The notes beneath the pieces are model-generated. The model was given only the letters and a program-made list of their open reading frames with translations, did not search any database and was not told the origin of the DNA. A DNA stretch of 64,000 nt from Siminovitchia thermophila. GTDB lineage: Bacteria > Bacillota > Bacilli > Bacillales > Bacillaceae_C. Below, piece by piece: positions 25,937 through 33,785 of this stretch; position 1 is the stretch's first letter, and every line of letters begins with the position of its first letter. Both the position numbers and the translations under genes were made by a program. The stretch is from contig NZ_JAFBFH010000006.1 in assembly GCF_016909185.1 (NCBI RefSeq), forward strand, positions 112,909 through 176,908, given 5' to 3'.

Positions 25937-27157
25937 ATGTATGATTTTGCGATTGTAGGCGGCGGTATTGTAGGGCTTTCAACAGGCATGGCCATATATG
26001 ACAGATTTCCAAATGCCAAAGTGGTTGTGATTGAAAAAGAATCCGCTGTTGCCACGCATCAAACAGGACATAACAGCGGGGTCATCCATTCGGGAATCTA
26101 TTATAAGCCAGGGAGCTATAAAGCGCGTTTTGCCAGACAAGGAAGCCAGTCAATGACTGAATTTTGCCAGAAACACAATATTGATCACGACATATGCGGC
26201 AAGGTCATCGTGGCGACGAAACCTGAAGAACTGCCGCTTCTTGAAAACTTGTATGAGCGCGGTTTGCAAAATGAACTGGCCATTGAAAAAATTGAGTCAG
26301 CCGAATTGAAAGAAATTGAACCTCATGTGGCGGGTCTTGCAGCCATTCGGGTACCTATGGCTGGTATCGTCAACTACAGGCAAGTGAGCGAAAAGTTTGC
26401 AGAAATCATTGCCGATCACGGCGGCGATATTTTGTTAAACACAAAAGTAGAGAAAATCAACGAAGAAAATGATGAGGTCGTAATCGAAACGAATAACGGA
26501 ACGATAAAAGCCGGCATTGTCATTAATTGCGCGGGCCTTCACAGTGACCGGGTTGCTGCTGCCGCAGGCTATAAAACGGATATGAAAATAGTGCCTTTCC
26601 GTGGGGAATACTACAAGTTGAAACCGGAAAAGCGGTATCTCGTTAAACATTTGATTTACCCGGTTCCAAACCCCAAGTTTCCGTTTTTGGGCGTCCATTT
26701 TACCCGCATGATCGATGGCGAAGTGGATGCGGGCCCCAATGCTGTGCTTGGATTTAAACGAGAAGGTTACAAGAAAACGGACTTCAATCCCAAAGACCTG
26801 GCTGAAACGTTAACATACGGCGGCTTTTGGAAACTTGCGTCCAAGTTTATGAAAGAGGGAATGGAAGAATATATCAGGTCATTCAGCAAAGCTCAGTTTA
26901 CGAAGAGCCTTCAAGCATTAATTCCGGAAATCCAAGAGGATGACCTTGTACCGGCACCTGCCGGCGTTCGCGCCCAGGCATTAAAAGATGATGGCTCCAT
27001 GGTGGACGACTTCCACATTATTATGGGGCAACGCTCGATCCATGTATGTAATGCACCATCGCCGGCTGCAACAGCATCAATAGAGATCGGAAAAGAAGTG
27101 GCACGAAGAATTCCTGAACAGTCACACCTTAAAGAAGCGGCTGTCACAATTCAATAA
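25937..27157 (+). CDS. lhgO: L-2-hydroxyglutarate oxidase/dehydrogenase (LhgO-like)
   Basis: 406 residues of the DAO/FAD oxidoreductase superfamily. The FAD-binding GGGIVGLSTGMAIYDRFP is at the N-terminus; HQTGHNSGVIHSGIYYKPGS and the late APAGVRAQALKDDG are characteristic of LhgO/L2HGDH. It oxidises L-2-hydroxyglutarate to 2-oxoglutarate, passing electrons to quinone or oxygen. GGGGGT precedes the ATG. Together with the CsiD-like hydroxylase 4 kb downstream it would complete glutarate breakdown. It is followed 13 bp later by a DUF3870 gene in the same operon. Confidence 0.85.
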   Translation: MYDFAIVGGGIVGLSTGMAIYDRFPNAKVVVIEKESAVATHQTGHNSGVIHSGIYYKPGSYKARFARQGSQSMTEFCQKHNIDHDICGKVIVATKPEELPLLENLYERGLQNELAIEKIESAELKEIEPHVAGLAAIRVPMAGIVNYRQVSEKFAEIIADHGGDILLNTKVEKINEENDEVVIETNNGTIKAGIVINCAGLHSDRVAAAAGYKTDMKIVPFRGEYYKLKPEKRYLVKHLIYPVPNPKFPFLGVHFTRMIDGEVDAGPNAVLGFKREGYKKTDFNPKDLAETLTYGGFWKLASKFMKEGMEEYIRSFSKAQFTKSLQALIPEIQEDDLVPAPAGVRAQALKDDGSMVDDFHIIMGQRSIHVCNAPSPAATASIEIGKEVARRIPEQSHLKEAAVTIQ

Positions 27158-27170
27158 AGAGGGGATATCG

Positions 27171-27500
27171 ATGGAGTTTAATGCAAAAACGATGTTCATT
27201 GCAGGCCATGCGCGCCTGCCGCAAGGAATGGCTGCCAAAAGCGTCTACGAGACACTGACCATTACAGCAGAAATTGATGTAAAGTATGGGGTCATACTAA
27301 AAGCCTCCGCTACTCTTGCAACTGAACATGGAAGTGATTTTATCGGGCGCCTTCTAAGAGGAACCAGTTTGAAGGATGGCATTGACGAACAGATTGAAGC
27401 CATTCAAACGTATTATAAAGGGAAAGCGACCAACGCGCTTATTGCTGCCATGAAAGATTTGCACTTGCATTTCAAGCAAATCACTGAAGGGGAAAAATAA
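27171..27500 (+). CDS. DUF3870 domain protein
   Basis: 109 residues matching the small DUF3870 family as I recognise it: FIAGHARLPQGMAAKSVYET, then ASATLATEHGSDFI and a C-terminal helix. There is no signal peptide or membrane segment. It is the last gene of the GntR-LhgO operon, 13 bp after lhgO, and is followed by a bidirectional terminator. The function of the family is not known to me; the tight linkage to LhgO suggests a role in 2-hydroxyglutarate or glutarate metabolism, for instance as an accessory or a small-molecule binding protein. Confidence 0.7.
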   Translation: MEFNAKTMFIAGHARLPQGMAAKSVYETLTITAEIDVKYGVILKASATLATEHGSDFIGRLLRGTSLKDGIDEQIEAIQTYYKGKATNALIAAMKDLHLHFKQITEGEK

Positions 27501-27550
27501 GGCGAGGAGTTCCTCCTGAAGTGTGGGATCGTTATACGGAAATATGATCA

Positions 27551-27591
27551 AAAAGCTCAGCGAGCCCCTTGGCGGGCATTGTTGAGCTTTT
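27551..27591. terminator. bidirectional terminator
   Basis: AAAAGCTCA / TGAGCTTTT (27551-27559 with 27583-27591) with inner GCCCC/GGGC. It separates the convergent DUF3870 and LysR genes, and its last bases overlap the LysR stop codon. Confidence 0.85.
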
Positions 27592-28477
27592 ATTCTTCGG
27601 TTGCTTTTACCCACAAGGATTTGACAACTTCTGTGAAAGACTGTAACTCCTCTTTTTCCTCTTTTTTCTTCAAGTATATAAGAGATGTTTTAAAGCTGAT
27701 TTTTTGGTCCGTCAACTCGATAGGAATCAACAATCCACTGTTTAACTCTTTTTTTATGAGATTGCTAGATAGCAGTCCATAGCCTGTTCCTTTTAATACA
27801 GCGCGTTTGATTGCTTCTTCACTGCCGAATTCAATATTTTTTTTCGGAGAAAAGTCTGTTTGTTGTATATAGTGGTGAATGAGGGCCTTGTAGTTCCCGC
27901 TGATTCTGTATCTGATAAAAGGCAATTTGTTGATGATTTCGTTCACTGACAATTGCTCAGAGACAGATTTTGCTGCGACTAATAAGAGCTCTTCTTCATC
28001 TAAAATGATATTTTCTATTTCTTCTCTTACTATTTCCCCTGCAATAACGCCTAAATCGAAAGTGTTGGATTCAATTCCTTTTATGACCTCGTTACTGTTA
28101 CAAGAAGCTAAGTTGATATGGACATCGGGAAATGTCTTTAAAAACTCAGATACAATGAAAGGAAAGTAGTTGGTGCAATAAAATTCAGAAGCAGCAATAT
28201 GAAGATAACCGTTTGGCTTTTCGAGATCTTCAAAGGCGGATTCCATTCGATCCACGATCAAAAAAAGTTCATCAGTATACTTCTTTAACAGCTTGCCGGC
28301 CGGCGTTAAATGATTGGTTCTTCCAACACGAAAGAATAATAGTTGATTCAACTCTTTTTCCAGTGACTGAATCTGAGCCGTAACAGTTGGCTGGGTAAAA
28401 TTCAGTTTCTCCGCCGCCTTCGTAAAATTCAAGCACTCTGCCACCACCTGAAACGTTTTTAAATTCCTCAATTCCAT
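27590..28477 (-). CDS. LysR family transcriptional regulator
   Basis: 295 residues from the ATG at 28477 (MELRNLKTF), which has AGAGGTGG upstream; an extension to 28501 is possible but unlikely. The N-terminal helix-turn-helix reads LNFTKAAEKLNFTQPTVTAQIQSLE. The C-terminal type-2 periplasmic-binding-like domain would sense an effector. It is divergent from the D-2-hydroxyacid dehydrogenase gene, so that operon (28700-30627) is the natural target. The intergenic region is AT-rich and includes the imperfect palindrome TTCAATTTCTCAATTAA near 28579-28595, a possible binding site. Confidence 0.85.
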   Translation of the reverse strand: MELRNLKTFQVVAECLNFTKAAEKLNFTQPTVTAQIQSLEKELNQLLFFRVGRTNHLTPAGKLLKKYTDELFLIVDRMESAFEDLEKPNGYLHIAASEFYCTNYFPFIVSEFLKTFPDVHINLASCNSNEVIKGIESNTFDLGVIAGEIVREEIENIILDEEELLLVAAKSVSEQLSVNEIINKLPFIRYRISGNYKALIHHYIQQTDFSPKKNIEFGSEEAIKRAVLKGTGYGLLSSNLIKKELNSGLLIPIELTDQKISFKTSLIYLKKKEEKEELQSFTEVVKSLWVKATEE

Positions 28478-28614
28478 TCCCGCGCCACCTCTGTACATCA
28501 TATTGCCAACAGTTTACCATAGATCGGCCAATAGAAATGTATCCATAGAAGCGATTGATGAAAACGATCACAAAGTTCAATTTCTCAATTAATATGCACC
28601 ATGCTATGTTAAAA

Positions 28615-28712
28615 GTAATGGGGTGATTACGTGATTGTTTGCTGAGTTTAAAAAAGCGTGGGGTCACGATCATACGTTACATGCAACGGGGGTGATTATG
28701 TGATTGTTTGTA
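28615..28712 (+). repeat. duplicated translation-start segment
   Basis: A block of about 25 bp, GGGGTGATTACGTGATTGTTTG at 28619-28640, recurs 69 bp downstream at 28688-28710 as GGGGTGATTATGTGATTGTTTG. Both carry a ribosome binding site and a GTG codon. The first opens a four-codon frame that stops at TGA (28643-28645); the second is the start of the dehydrogenase gene. It may be a leader minicistron or simply a tandem duplication. Confidence 0.6.
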
Positions 28713-29650
28713 CAACATTAGACTTATCCGCTGAAATGAGACAAAAAATAGCGAAAGAAACGCAAGTTCCTGTCGTTCAAAGAACAATCAATGAACTGAG
28801 CAGAAGGGAGAAAAATGCTGTGGAAATTCTAATCACTTATGGAAACTTTGATGATGCTGTCACCGTTGAGGAATTGCGGCAGCTTCCAGGGTTGAAATGG
28901 ATCCATGTCTTAAGCAGCGGGACGGAGCAATTGCCGATAACTCCAATCAAAGATAAGAACATTCTCGTCACTTCATCAAAAGGGATTCATGCGATTCCGA
29001 TCAGTGAGTATGTGATTTTCGCCGTTCTTTATTTTGCAAAACATATACCACAATTTATAAAGCTTCAGGAACAGAAGAGCTGGTCATATACTGCTGGAAT
29101 GTCTGAAGTTTATGGCAAAACTTTAGGCGTGTTGGGAACGGGTGTAATTGGATTGGAAATTGCCAGAAAAGCAAGGGCGCTTGGCATGAGAGTAATCGGA
29201 GTAAATCGGAGCGGCCGTCATATGGTCGGCTTTGATGAAGTCCATCGTGTTCAGCAGTTGAAGGAAATAGTCCCATGTTGTGATTATATTTGCAGTGCGC
29301 TTCCATCTACTGATGAGACGAGAAATCTCATCGACAAAAATATCATTCAACTGATGAAGGATCAAGTCATTTTTATAAATGTCGGCAGAGGGGATGTCAT
29401 TGTTGAAGAACATTTGTTAGAAGCTTTAAGAACAGGAAAAATAGGCGGTGCGGCTTTGGATGTGTTTAAAAGCGAGCCGCTTGAAGTTCAACATCCATTT
29501 TGGAGAATGAAAAATGTGTTGATTACACCTCATGCTTCCGCCAGAACGAATATGTACATGTTCCGTGCTCTTCAAATGTTCCTTGAAAATTTTCGCTATT
29601 ATCAACAGAATGCTCTTCAGTTTATGGTCAATAAGGTGGATTTTCATTAA
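28700..29650 (+). CDS. D-2-hydroxyacid dehydrogenase family protein
   Basis: 316 residues from the GTG at 28700, preceded by GGGGGTGA. The NAD-binding Rossmann motif is VLGTGVIGLEIARKARALGM. The three catalytic residues of the family are present: arginine in NVGRGDVI, glutamate in VFKSEPLE and histidine in TPHASAR. The family reduces 2-oxoacids to D-2-hydroxyacids or the reverse. Substrate is not predictable; its neighbour is a ureohydrolase 26 bp downstream in the same operon, and the LysR gene lies divergently. A link to D-2-hydroxyglutarate would suit the region but is speculative. Confidence 0.85.
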   Translation: MIVCTTLDLSAEMRQKIAKETQVPVVQRTINELSRREKNAVEILITYGNFDDAVTVEELRQLPGLKWIHVLSSGTEQLPITPIKDKNILVTSSKGIHAIPISEYVIFAVLYFAKHIPQFIKLQEQKSWSYTAGMSEVYGKTLGVLGTGVIGLEIARKARALGMRVIGVNRSGRHMVGFDEVHRVQQLKEIVPCCDYICSALPSTDETRNLIDKNIIQLMKDQVIFINVGRGDVIVEEHLLEALRTGKIGGAALDVFKSEPLEVQHPFWRMKNVLITPHASARTNMYMFRALQMFLENFRYYQQNALQFMVNKVDFH

Positions 29651-29676
29651 CGTCATGTAGAAAGAAGGGAAAGCAC

Positions 29677-30627
29677 ATGGTGAAATACAGACAAGATCCA
29701 ACTTTTAAGGAGCCCAGGTTTAGTGGGATCAGTACTTTTATGAGGCTTCCGCACGTGAAGACATTGGAAAATGTAGACGTGGCCATCATAGGTATCCCTT
29801 TTGATACGGGGCAAACATTCAGAACAGGAGCAAGGTTTGGACCGCAAGCCATTCGCAACTTTTCGTCGCTTGTGCGCTGCTCCTCGAATCACCACAAAAT
29901 CAATATATTTGATTATATTTCCGCTGTGGATTATGGAGATATTCCGGTTGTTCCGGGATTTATCCAAGAAACATATAAAAATATAGTCGAAGTTTTGGCT
30001 CCTATGTATAAAAAGGAAATCGTCCCGATTGTCATGGGCGGGGACCATTCCATTTCACTAGGAGAGCTGCGAGCTGCTGCCGAACATTATGGACCTGTTT
30101 CTCTCGTCCACTTTGATGCGCACACTGATACAGTAGACAGCTATTTTGGACAAAGGTACACACATGGTACCCCTTTTAGGCGGGCTGTGGAAGAAGGATT
30201 AATTGACCCTTTTCATTCTATCCAGATTGGATTGCGCGGGTCAATCAATAGCGTGGACGAGTACGATCAATCCAGAGAACTCGGATTTGAAGTGATAACG
30301 ACCGAAGAAGTCCTGGACATGGGAATCAAGTCATTAATTTCTGCTATTAAACATAGAGTGGCAGGCCGGCGTGTCTTCCTTTCTTTTGATGTAGACTTTA
30401 TTGATCCGGCATTTGCCCCGGGGACGGGCACCCCGGAAGTTGGAGGAATTTATCCGCGTGAGGCCTTCCAAATATTACGCCAACTGACCGATATTCCTTT
30501 TATTGGTTTCGATGTGGTGGAAGTTCTTCCAGCGTACGATCATGGAGATATCACATCCGCATTGGCAGCAAACGTTATGTTTGAAATGATGTGTTTAACG
30601 GCATTGAATAAAAAAGAACACACCTGA
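29677..30627 (+). CDS. ureohydrolase (agmatinase/guanidinobutyrase family)
   Basis: 316 residues. All binuclear manganese motifs are intact: GGDHS, the HFDAHTDT block, and SFDVDFIDPAFAPGTGTPE. These enzymes split a guanidino compound into urea and an amine. The N-terminus (FSGISTFMRLPHV) and RTGARFGPQAIR fit the guanidinobutyrase/guanidinopropionase branch better than biosynthetic SpeB, though this cannot be settled by eye. 4-Guanidinobutyrate would give GABA, and 5-guanidinovalerate would give 5-aminovalerate, a precursor of glutarate. AGAAGGGA precedes the ATG. A hairpin repeat follows. Confidence 0.85.
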   Translation: MVKYRQDPTFKEPRFSGISTFMRLPHVKTLENVDVAIIGIPFDTGQTFRTGARFGPQAIRNFSSLVRCSSNHHKINIFDYISAVDYGDIPVVPGFIQETYKNIVEVLAPMYKKEIVPIVMGGDHSISLGELRAAAEHYGPVSLVHFDAHTDTVDSYFGQRYTHGTPFRRAVEEGLIDPFHSIQIGLRGSINSVDEYDQSRELGFEVITTEEVLDMGIKSLISAIKHRVAGRRVFLSFDVDFIDPAFAPGTGTPEVGGIYPREAFQILRQLTDIPFIGFDVVEVLPAYDHGDITSALAANVMFEMMCLTALNKKEHT

Positions 30628-30639
30628 TGTGTAACAGAA

Positions 30640-30848
30640 TGGGAGTGAGACACAACTAAATCAGCTGATGAAAAAACGAACAAACTTCATTCAGTAGGCG
30701 TTTTCTTCCATCTCCCTACTGAATGTTAGTTGAACCAATCGGGCATTTAGGTGCCGTTTACTCCCACTTAGCCCTTTTGTATTCACTCAAGATTTTGAAG
30801 TGGGAGTTTTACGGCACCTTACATGCGGGATAAAGTGAAACTTCATTG
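30640..30848 (+). repeat. intergenic hairpin repeat, copy B
   Basis: Inverted counterpart of 6841-7034. Visible hairpins are CATTCAGTAGG..CCTACTGAATG (30689-30724) and GGTGCCGT..CTCCCACTT / AAGTGGGAG..ACGGCACC (30750-30818). The stems are better preserved here than in copy A. No coding content. Confidence 0.75.
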
Positions 30849-30915
30849 AATAAGATGGGACGGTTTGTATTCTCAGAGAATATGAAACAATTTCGAAAAA
30901 AATTTGACAAATTTG

Positions 30916-30944
30916 TTGACACCGCAGACACTCGGTGATATTCT
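30916..30944 (+). promoter_or_regulatory. sigma-A promoter of csiD
   Basis: TTGACA (30916-30921), 17-base spacer, TATTCT (30939-30944). It sets a leader of about 270 nt before the csiD start codon. Confidence 0.75.
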
Positions 30945-30950
30945 TTAGAT

Positions 30951-31161
30951 AAGAATTATTTTAAACATATTCACCTTTTGAAAAATGCCTTTTCAAAATC
31001 GTGAATAGTATAGATTGTACACAAACGACAGGGAAAGTAAAATAAGCAAAACTGCAATATTCACTGTGACTCTACTTCCATAGAGCGGTGAAGTGAATAT
31101 AAGCCAGTTGTTCGAATGTAAGCCTTTCTATTTGGAAAGGTTGTTCGACAACTGGCTTTTT
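30951..31161 (+). ncRNA. structured 5' leader of csiD ending in a terminator
   Basis: Three consecutive elements. First, ATTCAC/GTGAAT (30969-30974 with 31001-31006) enclosing TTTTGAAAA/TTTTCAAAA. Second, ATATTCACT/AGTGAATAT (31057-31065 with 31092-31100) enclosing CTCTA/TAGAG. Third, a terminator AGCCAGTTGT/ACAACTGGCT (31102-31111 with 31148-31157) with inner CCTTTC/GGAAAGG and five T. The terminator lies about 45 bases before the csiD ribosome binding site, so csiD must be read by antitermination. ATTCAC in stem one and GTGAAT in stem two could also pair with each other, giving an alternative fold. No known riboswitch class is recognised. Confidence 0.6.
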
Positions 31162-31218
31162 ACGTTTTCTGTCAAACCCGTTTTTACTGATAAAAATTTT
31201 TACAGGAGGAATATTTTC

Positions 31219-32151
31219 ATGGGAGTTGCAACAGAAAGCAAATTCGTAAAGAAAACAGCCGGTTATGAGGTAAAGCCTCATCCGCAGTCAAACCGTTTGT
31301 TCCACATCACAGTTAACAAAGAAGCGATTGCCAAGTTTTTAGCGGCAGTGGAAGAGAAAAACATCTCTGTCCAAAGCCTTGAGTACACACCATACCAGCG
31401 CTTGATCGTATCTTCTCTTCTTCAAGATTTCGTGGGAGAAGATCTCGGCGAAACGCTTAGAGGAATTGTTCACGACCGCGAAACAGGCGGATTTACACTC
31501 GGTTTGGAAGGTGTAACTGAAAACACAGATGAGTATGTGATTTTTGCAACAGCGATTACACATCTACTTGGACAGCCCAACTTTGACGCCATGTCCGGAA
31601 AATATTATGCGCGTTTTACAGTAAAAGACACTGATAATAGTGACTCTTACCTGCGTCAAGCATACCGTCTCTTTACGCTCCATACTGACGGAACATTCGT
31701 TGATGAGCCAACTGACTGGTTGCTCATGATGAAAATGATTGAAGAAAACGCGCGTGGCGGTGAATCAAGACTTCTTCACTTGGATGATTGGAAAGAGCTT
31801 GATAAATTTGCCAACAATCCGCTTGGAAGCCATAAATTCTTGTACAAAGCTCCACCAAGCAAAAACGTTTCACAAGAAGTTAATCGTGCAACATTCTTTA
31901 AAAAGAATGACAAACCTTGCATCTGCTTTATCGACCAATTTGTTTATCCAGAAACAATTGATCAAGCTAAATACTTGGAAGAACTTTCTGCTTCCATGGA
32001 AAGCGATGAGAGCGTCATTGAATTGGAACTTCCAGTAGGCGACCTCGTTGTCGTCAACAACTTGTTCTGGTTGCACGGCCGTGCGGCATTTGAAAAAGAT
32101 CCAAACTTAAATCGTGAATTGATGCGTCAACGTGGACGTTTCTTAGAGTAA
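31219..32151 (+). CDS. csiD: glutarate 2-hydroxylase (CsiD/GlaH family, Fe(II)/2-oxoglutarate dioxygenase)
   Basis: 310 residues from the ATG at 31219, which has AGGAGG upstream; the frame open to 31093 runs through the terminator and is not used. The iron ligands are H155 and D157 in LHTDGTFVDEP and H286 in WLHGRAAF; the 2-oxoglutarate-binding arginine lies in RQRGRFLE at the C-terminus. The length and motifs match CsiD/GlaH, which hydroxylates glutarate to L-2-hydroxyglutarate with oxygen and 2-oxoglutarate. LhgO (25937-27157) would then return 2-oxoglutarate. Unlike in E. coli the gene is alone, with its own promoter, leader and terminator. Confidence 0.85.
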   Translation: MGVATESKFVKKTAGYEVKPHPQSNRLFHITVNKEAIAKFLAAVEEKNISVQSLEYTPYQRLIVSSLLQDFVGEDLGETLRGIVHDRETGGFTLGLEGVTENTDEYVIFATAITHLLGQPNFDAMSGKYYARFTVKDTDNSDSYLRQAYRLFTLHTDGTFVDEPTDWLLMMKMIEENARGGESRLLHLDDWKELDKFANNPLGSHKFLYKAPPSKNVSQEVNRATFFKKNDKPCICFIDQFVYPETIDQAKYLEELSASMESDESVIELELPVGDLVVVNNLFWLHGRAAFEKDPNLNRELMRQRGRFLE

Positions 32152-32189
32152 ATCAATCTCATTTGGAAAAAACCTCTACCATTTTGTAT

Positions 32190-32214
32190 GCACCCTTTGC
32201 AGGGTGCTTTTTTT
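32190..32214 (+). terminator. terminator of csiD
   Basis: GCACCCT / AGGGTGC with loop TTGC, followed by seven T. Confidence 0.95.
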
Positions 32215-32406
32215 ATAGACAGAGAACATAATCCATATAGATCCAAGTGAATCCAAGAGAAGAAATCGCAAACCCAGTCACCATTTCCGGTTCATCGTAC
32301 GCGCTCAAGTATGATGGTGCCGTTCGGACATTGCACTATGCAAAACTGGTCGACAGACGACTATTTGTGATTTGGCGGTAAAATCATGAGCGGAGTAAAA
32401 CGCGCG

Positions 32407-32456
32407 GCAAGCGGCTTCCTAAGCTGGAAGATAAAATATGTAGGAAAGCCGCTTGC
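32407..32456. repeat. long inverted repeat left of the 20-bp array
   Basis: GCAAGCGGCTTCCTA (32407-32421) pairs with TAGGAAAGCCGCTTGC (32441-32456) with one bulged base and a 19-base spacer. No T-run follows on either strand. The stretch 32215-32532 has no gene. Confidence 0.7.
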
Positions 32457-32532
32457 GATGAACGCCCTCCCGCTTTGGACTAACAAGTTGAGCACAAAAC
32501 TCGCGGACAAGCGTGGATAAGAGGGTGAGCCG

Positions 32533-33450
32533 AAATACCCGTGTATGAGGAGGTCATACCCGCGTATAGAGGAGAATACCCGCGCGTGGAGAGAAATACC
32601 CGCGCATGGAGAGAAATACCCGCGTATAGAGAAATACCCGCGTATAGAGAAAAATACCCGCGTATAGAGGAAAATACCCGCGTATAGAGGAGAATACCCG
32701 CGTATAGAGGAAGAATACCCGCGTATAGAGAAAAATACCCGCGTATAGAGAGAAATACCCGCGTATAGAGAGAAATACCCGCGTATAGAGAGAAATACCC
32801 GCGTATAGAGGAGAATACCCGCGTATAGAGAGAAATACCCGCGTATAGAGAAATACCCGCGTATAGAGGAAAATACCCGCGTATAGAGGAGAATACCCGC
32901 GTATAGAGAAAAATACCCGCGTATAGAGAGAAATCCCGCGTATAGAGGAAAATACCCGCGTATAGAGAGAAATACCCGCGTATAGAGAAATACCCGCGCA
33001 TAGAGAAAAATACCCGCGTATAGAGGAAAATACCCGCGTATAGAGAGAAATACCCGCGTATAGAGAAATACCCGCGCATGGAGGAAAATACCCGCGCATG
33101 GAGGAAAATACCCGCGTATAGAGAGAAATACCCGCGTATAGAGGAGAATACCCGCGTATAGAGAAAAATACCCGCGTATAGAGGAAAATACCCGCGTATA
33201 GGGGGAAATACCCGCGTATAGGGGGAAATACCCGCGTATAAGGGGAAATACCCGCGTATAGGGGGAAATACCCGCGTATAGGGGGAAATACCCGTGTATA
33301 GAGGAAAATACCCGCGTATAAGGGGAAATACCCGCGTATAAGGGGAAATACCCGCGTATAGGGGGAAATACCCGCGTATAAGGGGAAATACCCGCATATA
33401 GGGGGAAATACCCGCGTATAAGGGGAAATACCCGCGTATAAGGAGAAATC
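32533..33450. repeat. tandem array of about 46 units of 20 bp
   Basis: Units share ATACCCGCGTATA followed by seven purines; most are 20 bp, a few 18, 19 or 21. Counting the cores gives about 46 copies. Two subtypes are arranged in blocks: GAGAGAA/GAGGAAA types on the left and GGGGGAA/AGGGGAA types from about 33197 onwards. Because 20 is not a multiple of three and the unit has no stop in the minus direction, long overlapping frames (RGYFPLYAGISPYTRVF repeats) appear in several minus-strand frames; they have no start context and are by-products. The array sits between csiD and the amphi-Trp gene, both of which have their own signals. Confidence 0.95.
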
Positions 33451-33482
33451 CCGCGGATACCCGTCATATCATCCGCGGGATT
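33447..33482. repeat. perfect 12-bp inverted repeat closing the array
   Basis: AATCCCGCGGAT (33447-33458) and ATCCGCGGGATT (33471-33482), spacer of 12. The left arm is built from a last, altered repeat unit. It lies 33 bp past the stop of the minus-strand amphi-Trp gene and could also end its transcription, but lacks a T-run. Confidence 0.75.
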
Positions 33483-33515
33483 AGGAAAGTTTCCCTTGAG
33501 CAACGGCCATGTTGC

Positions 33516-33785
33516 TTAGTCAATTTTTAAGGGTTTGTTTTCTTCTCCTTCGTGCCATTCTAATTCGAATTCAAATTCATACTTTCCATTTCTTTCTTCA
33601 AGTTCAATTTCTACGGTGACGAATTCTCCCGGTTCCACTTTTTGTGCCTGTTCTCCTTGGTGGAGCGTAAAAGATCCCTCTTCTTTTAATTTTGTTGCAA
33701 TGGTTTGGAGGAGCGATGCTGCCTGTTCTCTTCCCATTTTTTCTTTATAACTGATCAGTCTGTTTGTTTGGCTTCTGGTGTTCAT
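33516..33785 (-). CDS. amphi-Trp domain protein
   Basis: 89 residues matching the small amphi-Trp domain family: an N-terminal helix with YKEKMGREQAASLLQTIATK followed by alternating beta strands, EFVTVEIELEERNGKYEFEF and LEWHEG. Soluble, acidic, no signal peptide. The biochemical role of the family is not established to my knowledge. It has a good ribosome binding site (GGAGGAT on the minus strand) and is divergent from the SMR efflux pair. Confidence 0.7.
   Translation of the reverse strand: MNTRSQTNRLISYKEKMGREQAASLLQTIATKLKEEGSFTLHQGEQAQKVEPGEFVTVEIELEERNGKYEFEFELEWHEGEENKPLKID

Noticed and set aside
30951..31161. Lysine riboswitch before csiD
   Set aside because: The conserved lysine-riboswitch core elements cannot be found; the three hairpins do not form its five-helix junction.
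31093..31218. 42-residue N-terminal extension of CsiD
   Set aside because: It would be translated through the leader terminator; the ATG at 31219 has a perfect AGGAGG and matches the family start.
32533..33450. CRISPR array
   Set aside because: Units follow each other directly, with no unique spacers of constant length, and there are no cas genes nearby.
32361..33503. Long minus-strand reading frames of up to 380 codons with a repeating RGYFPLYAGI / YTRVF pattern
   Set aside because: They arise in several frames at once from the 20-bp tandem array, have no ribosome binding site, and encode nothing but the repeat.
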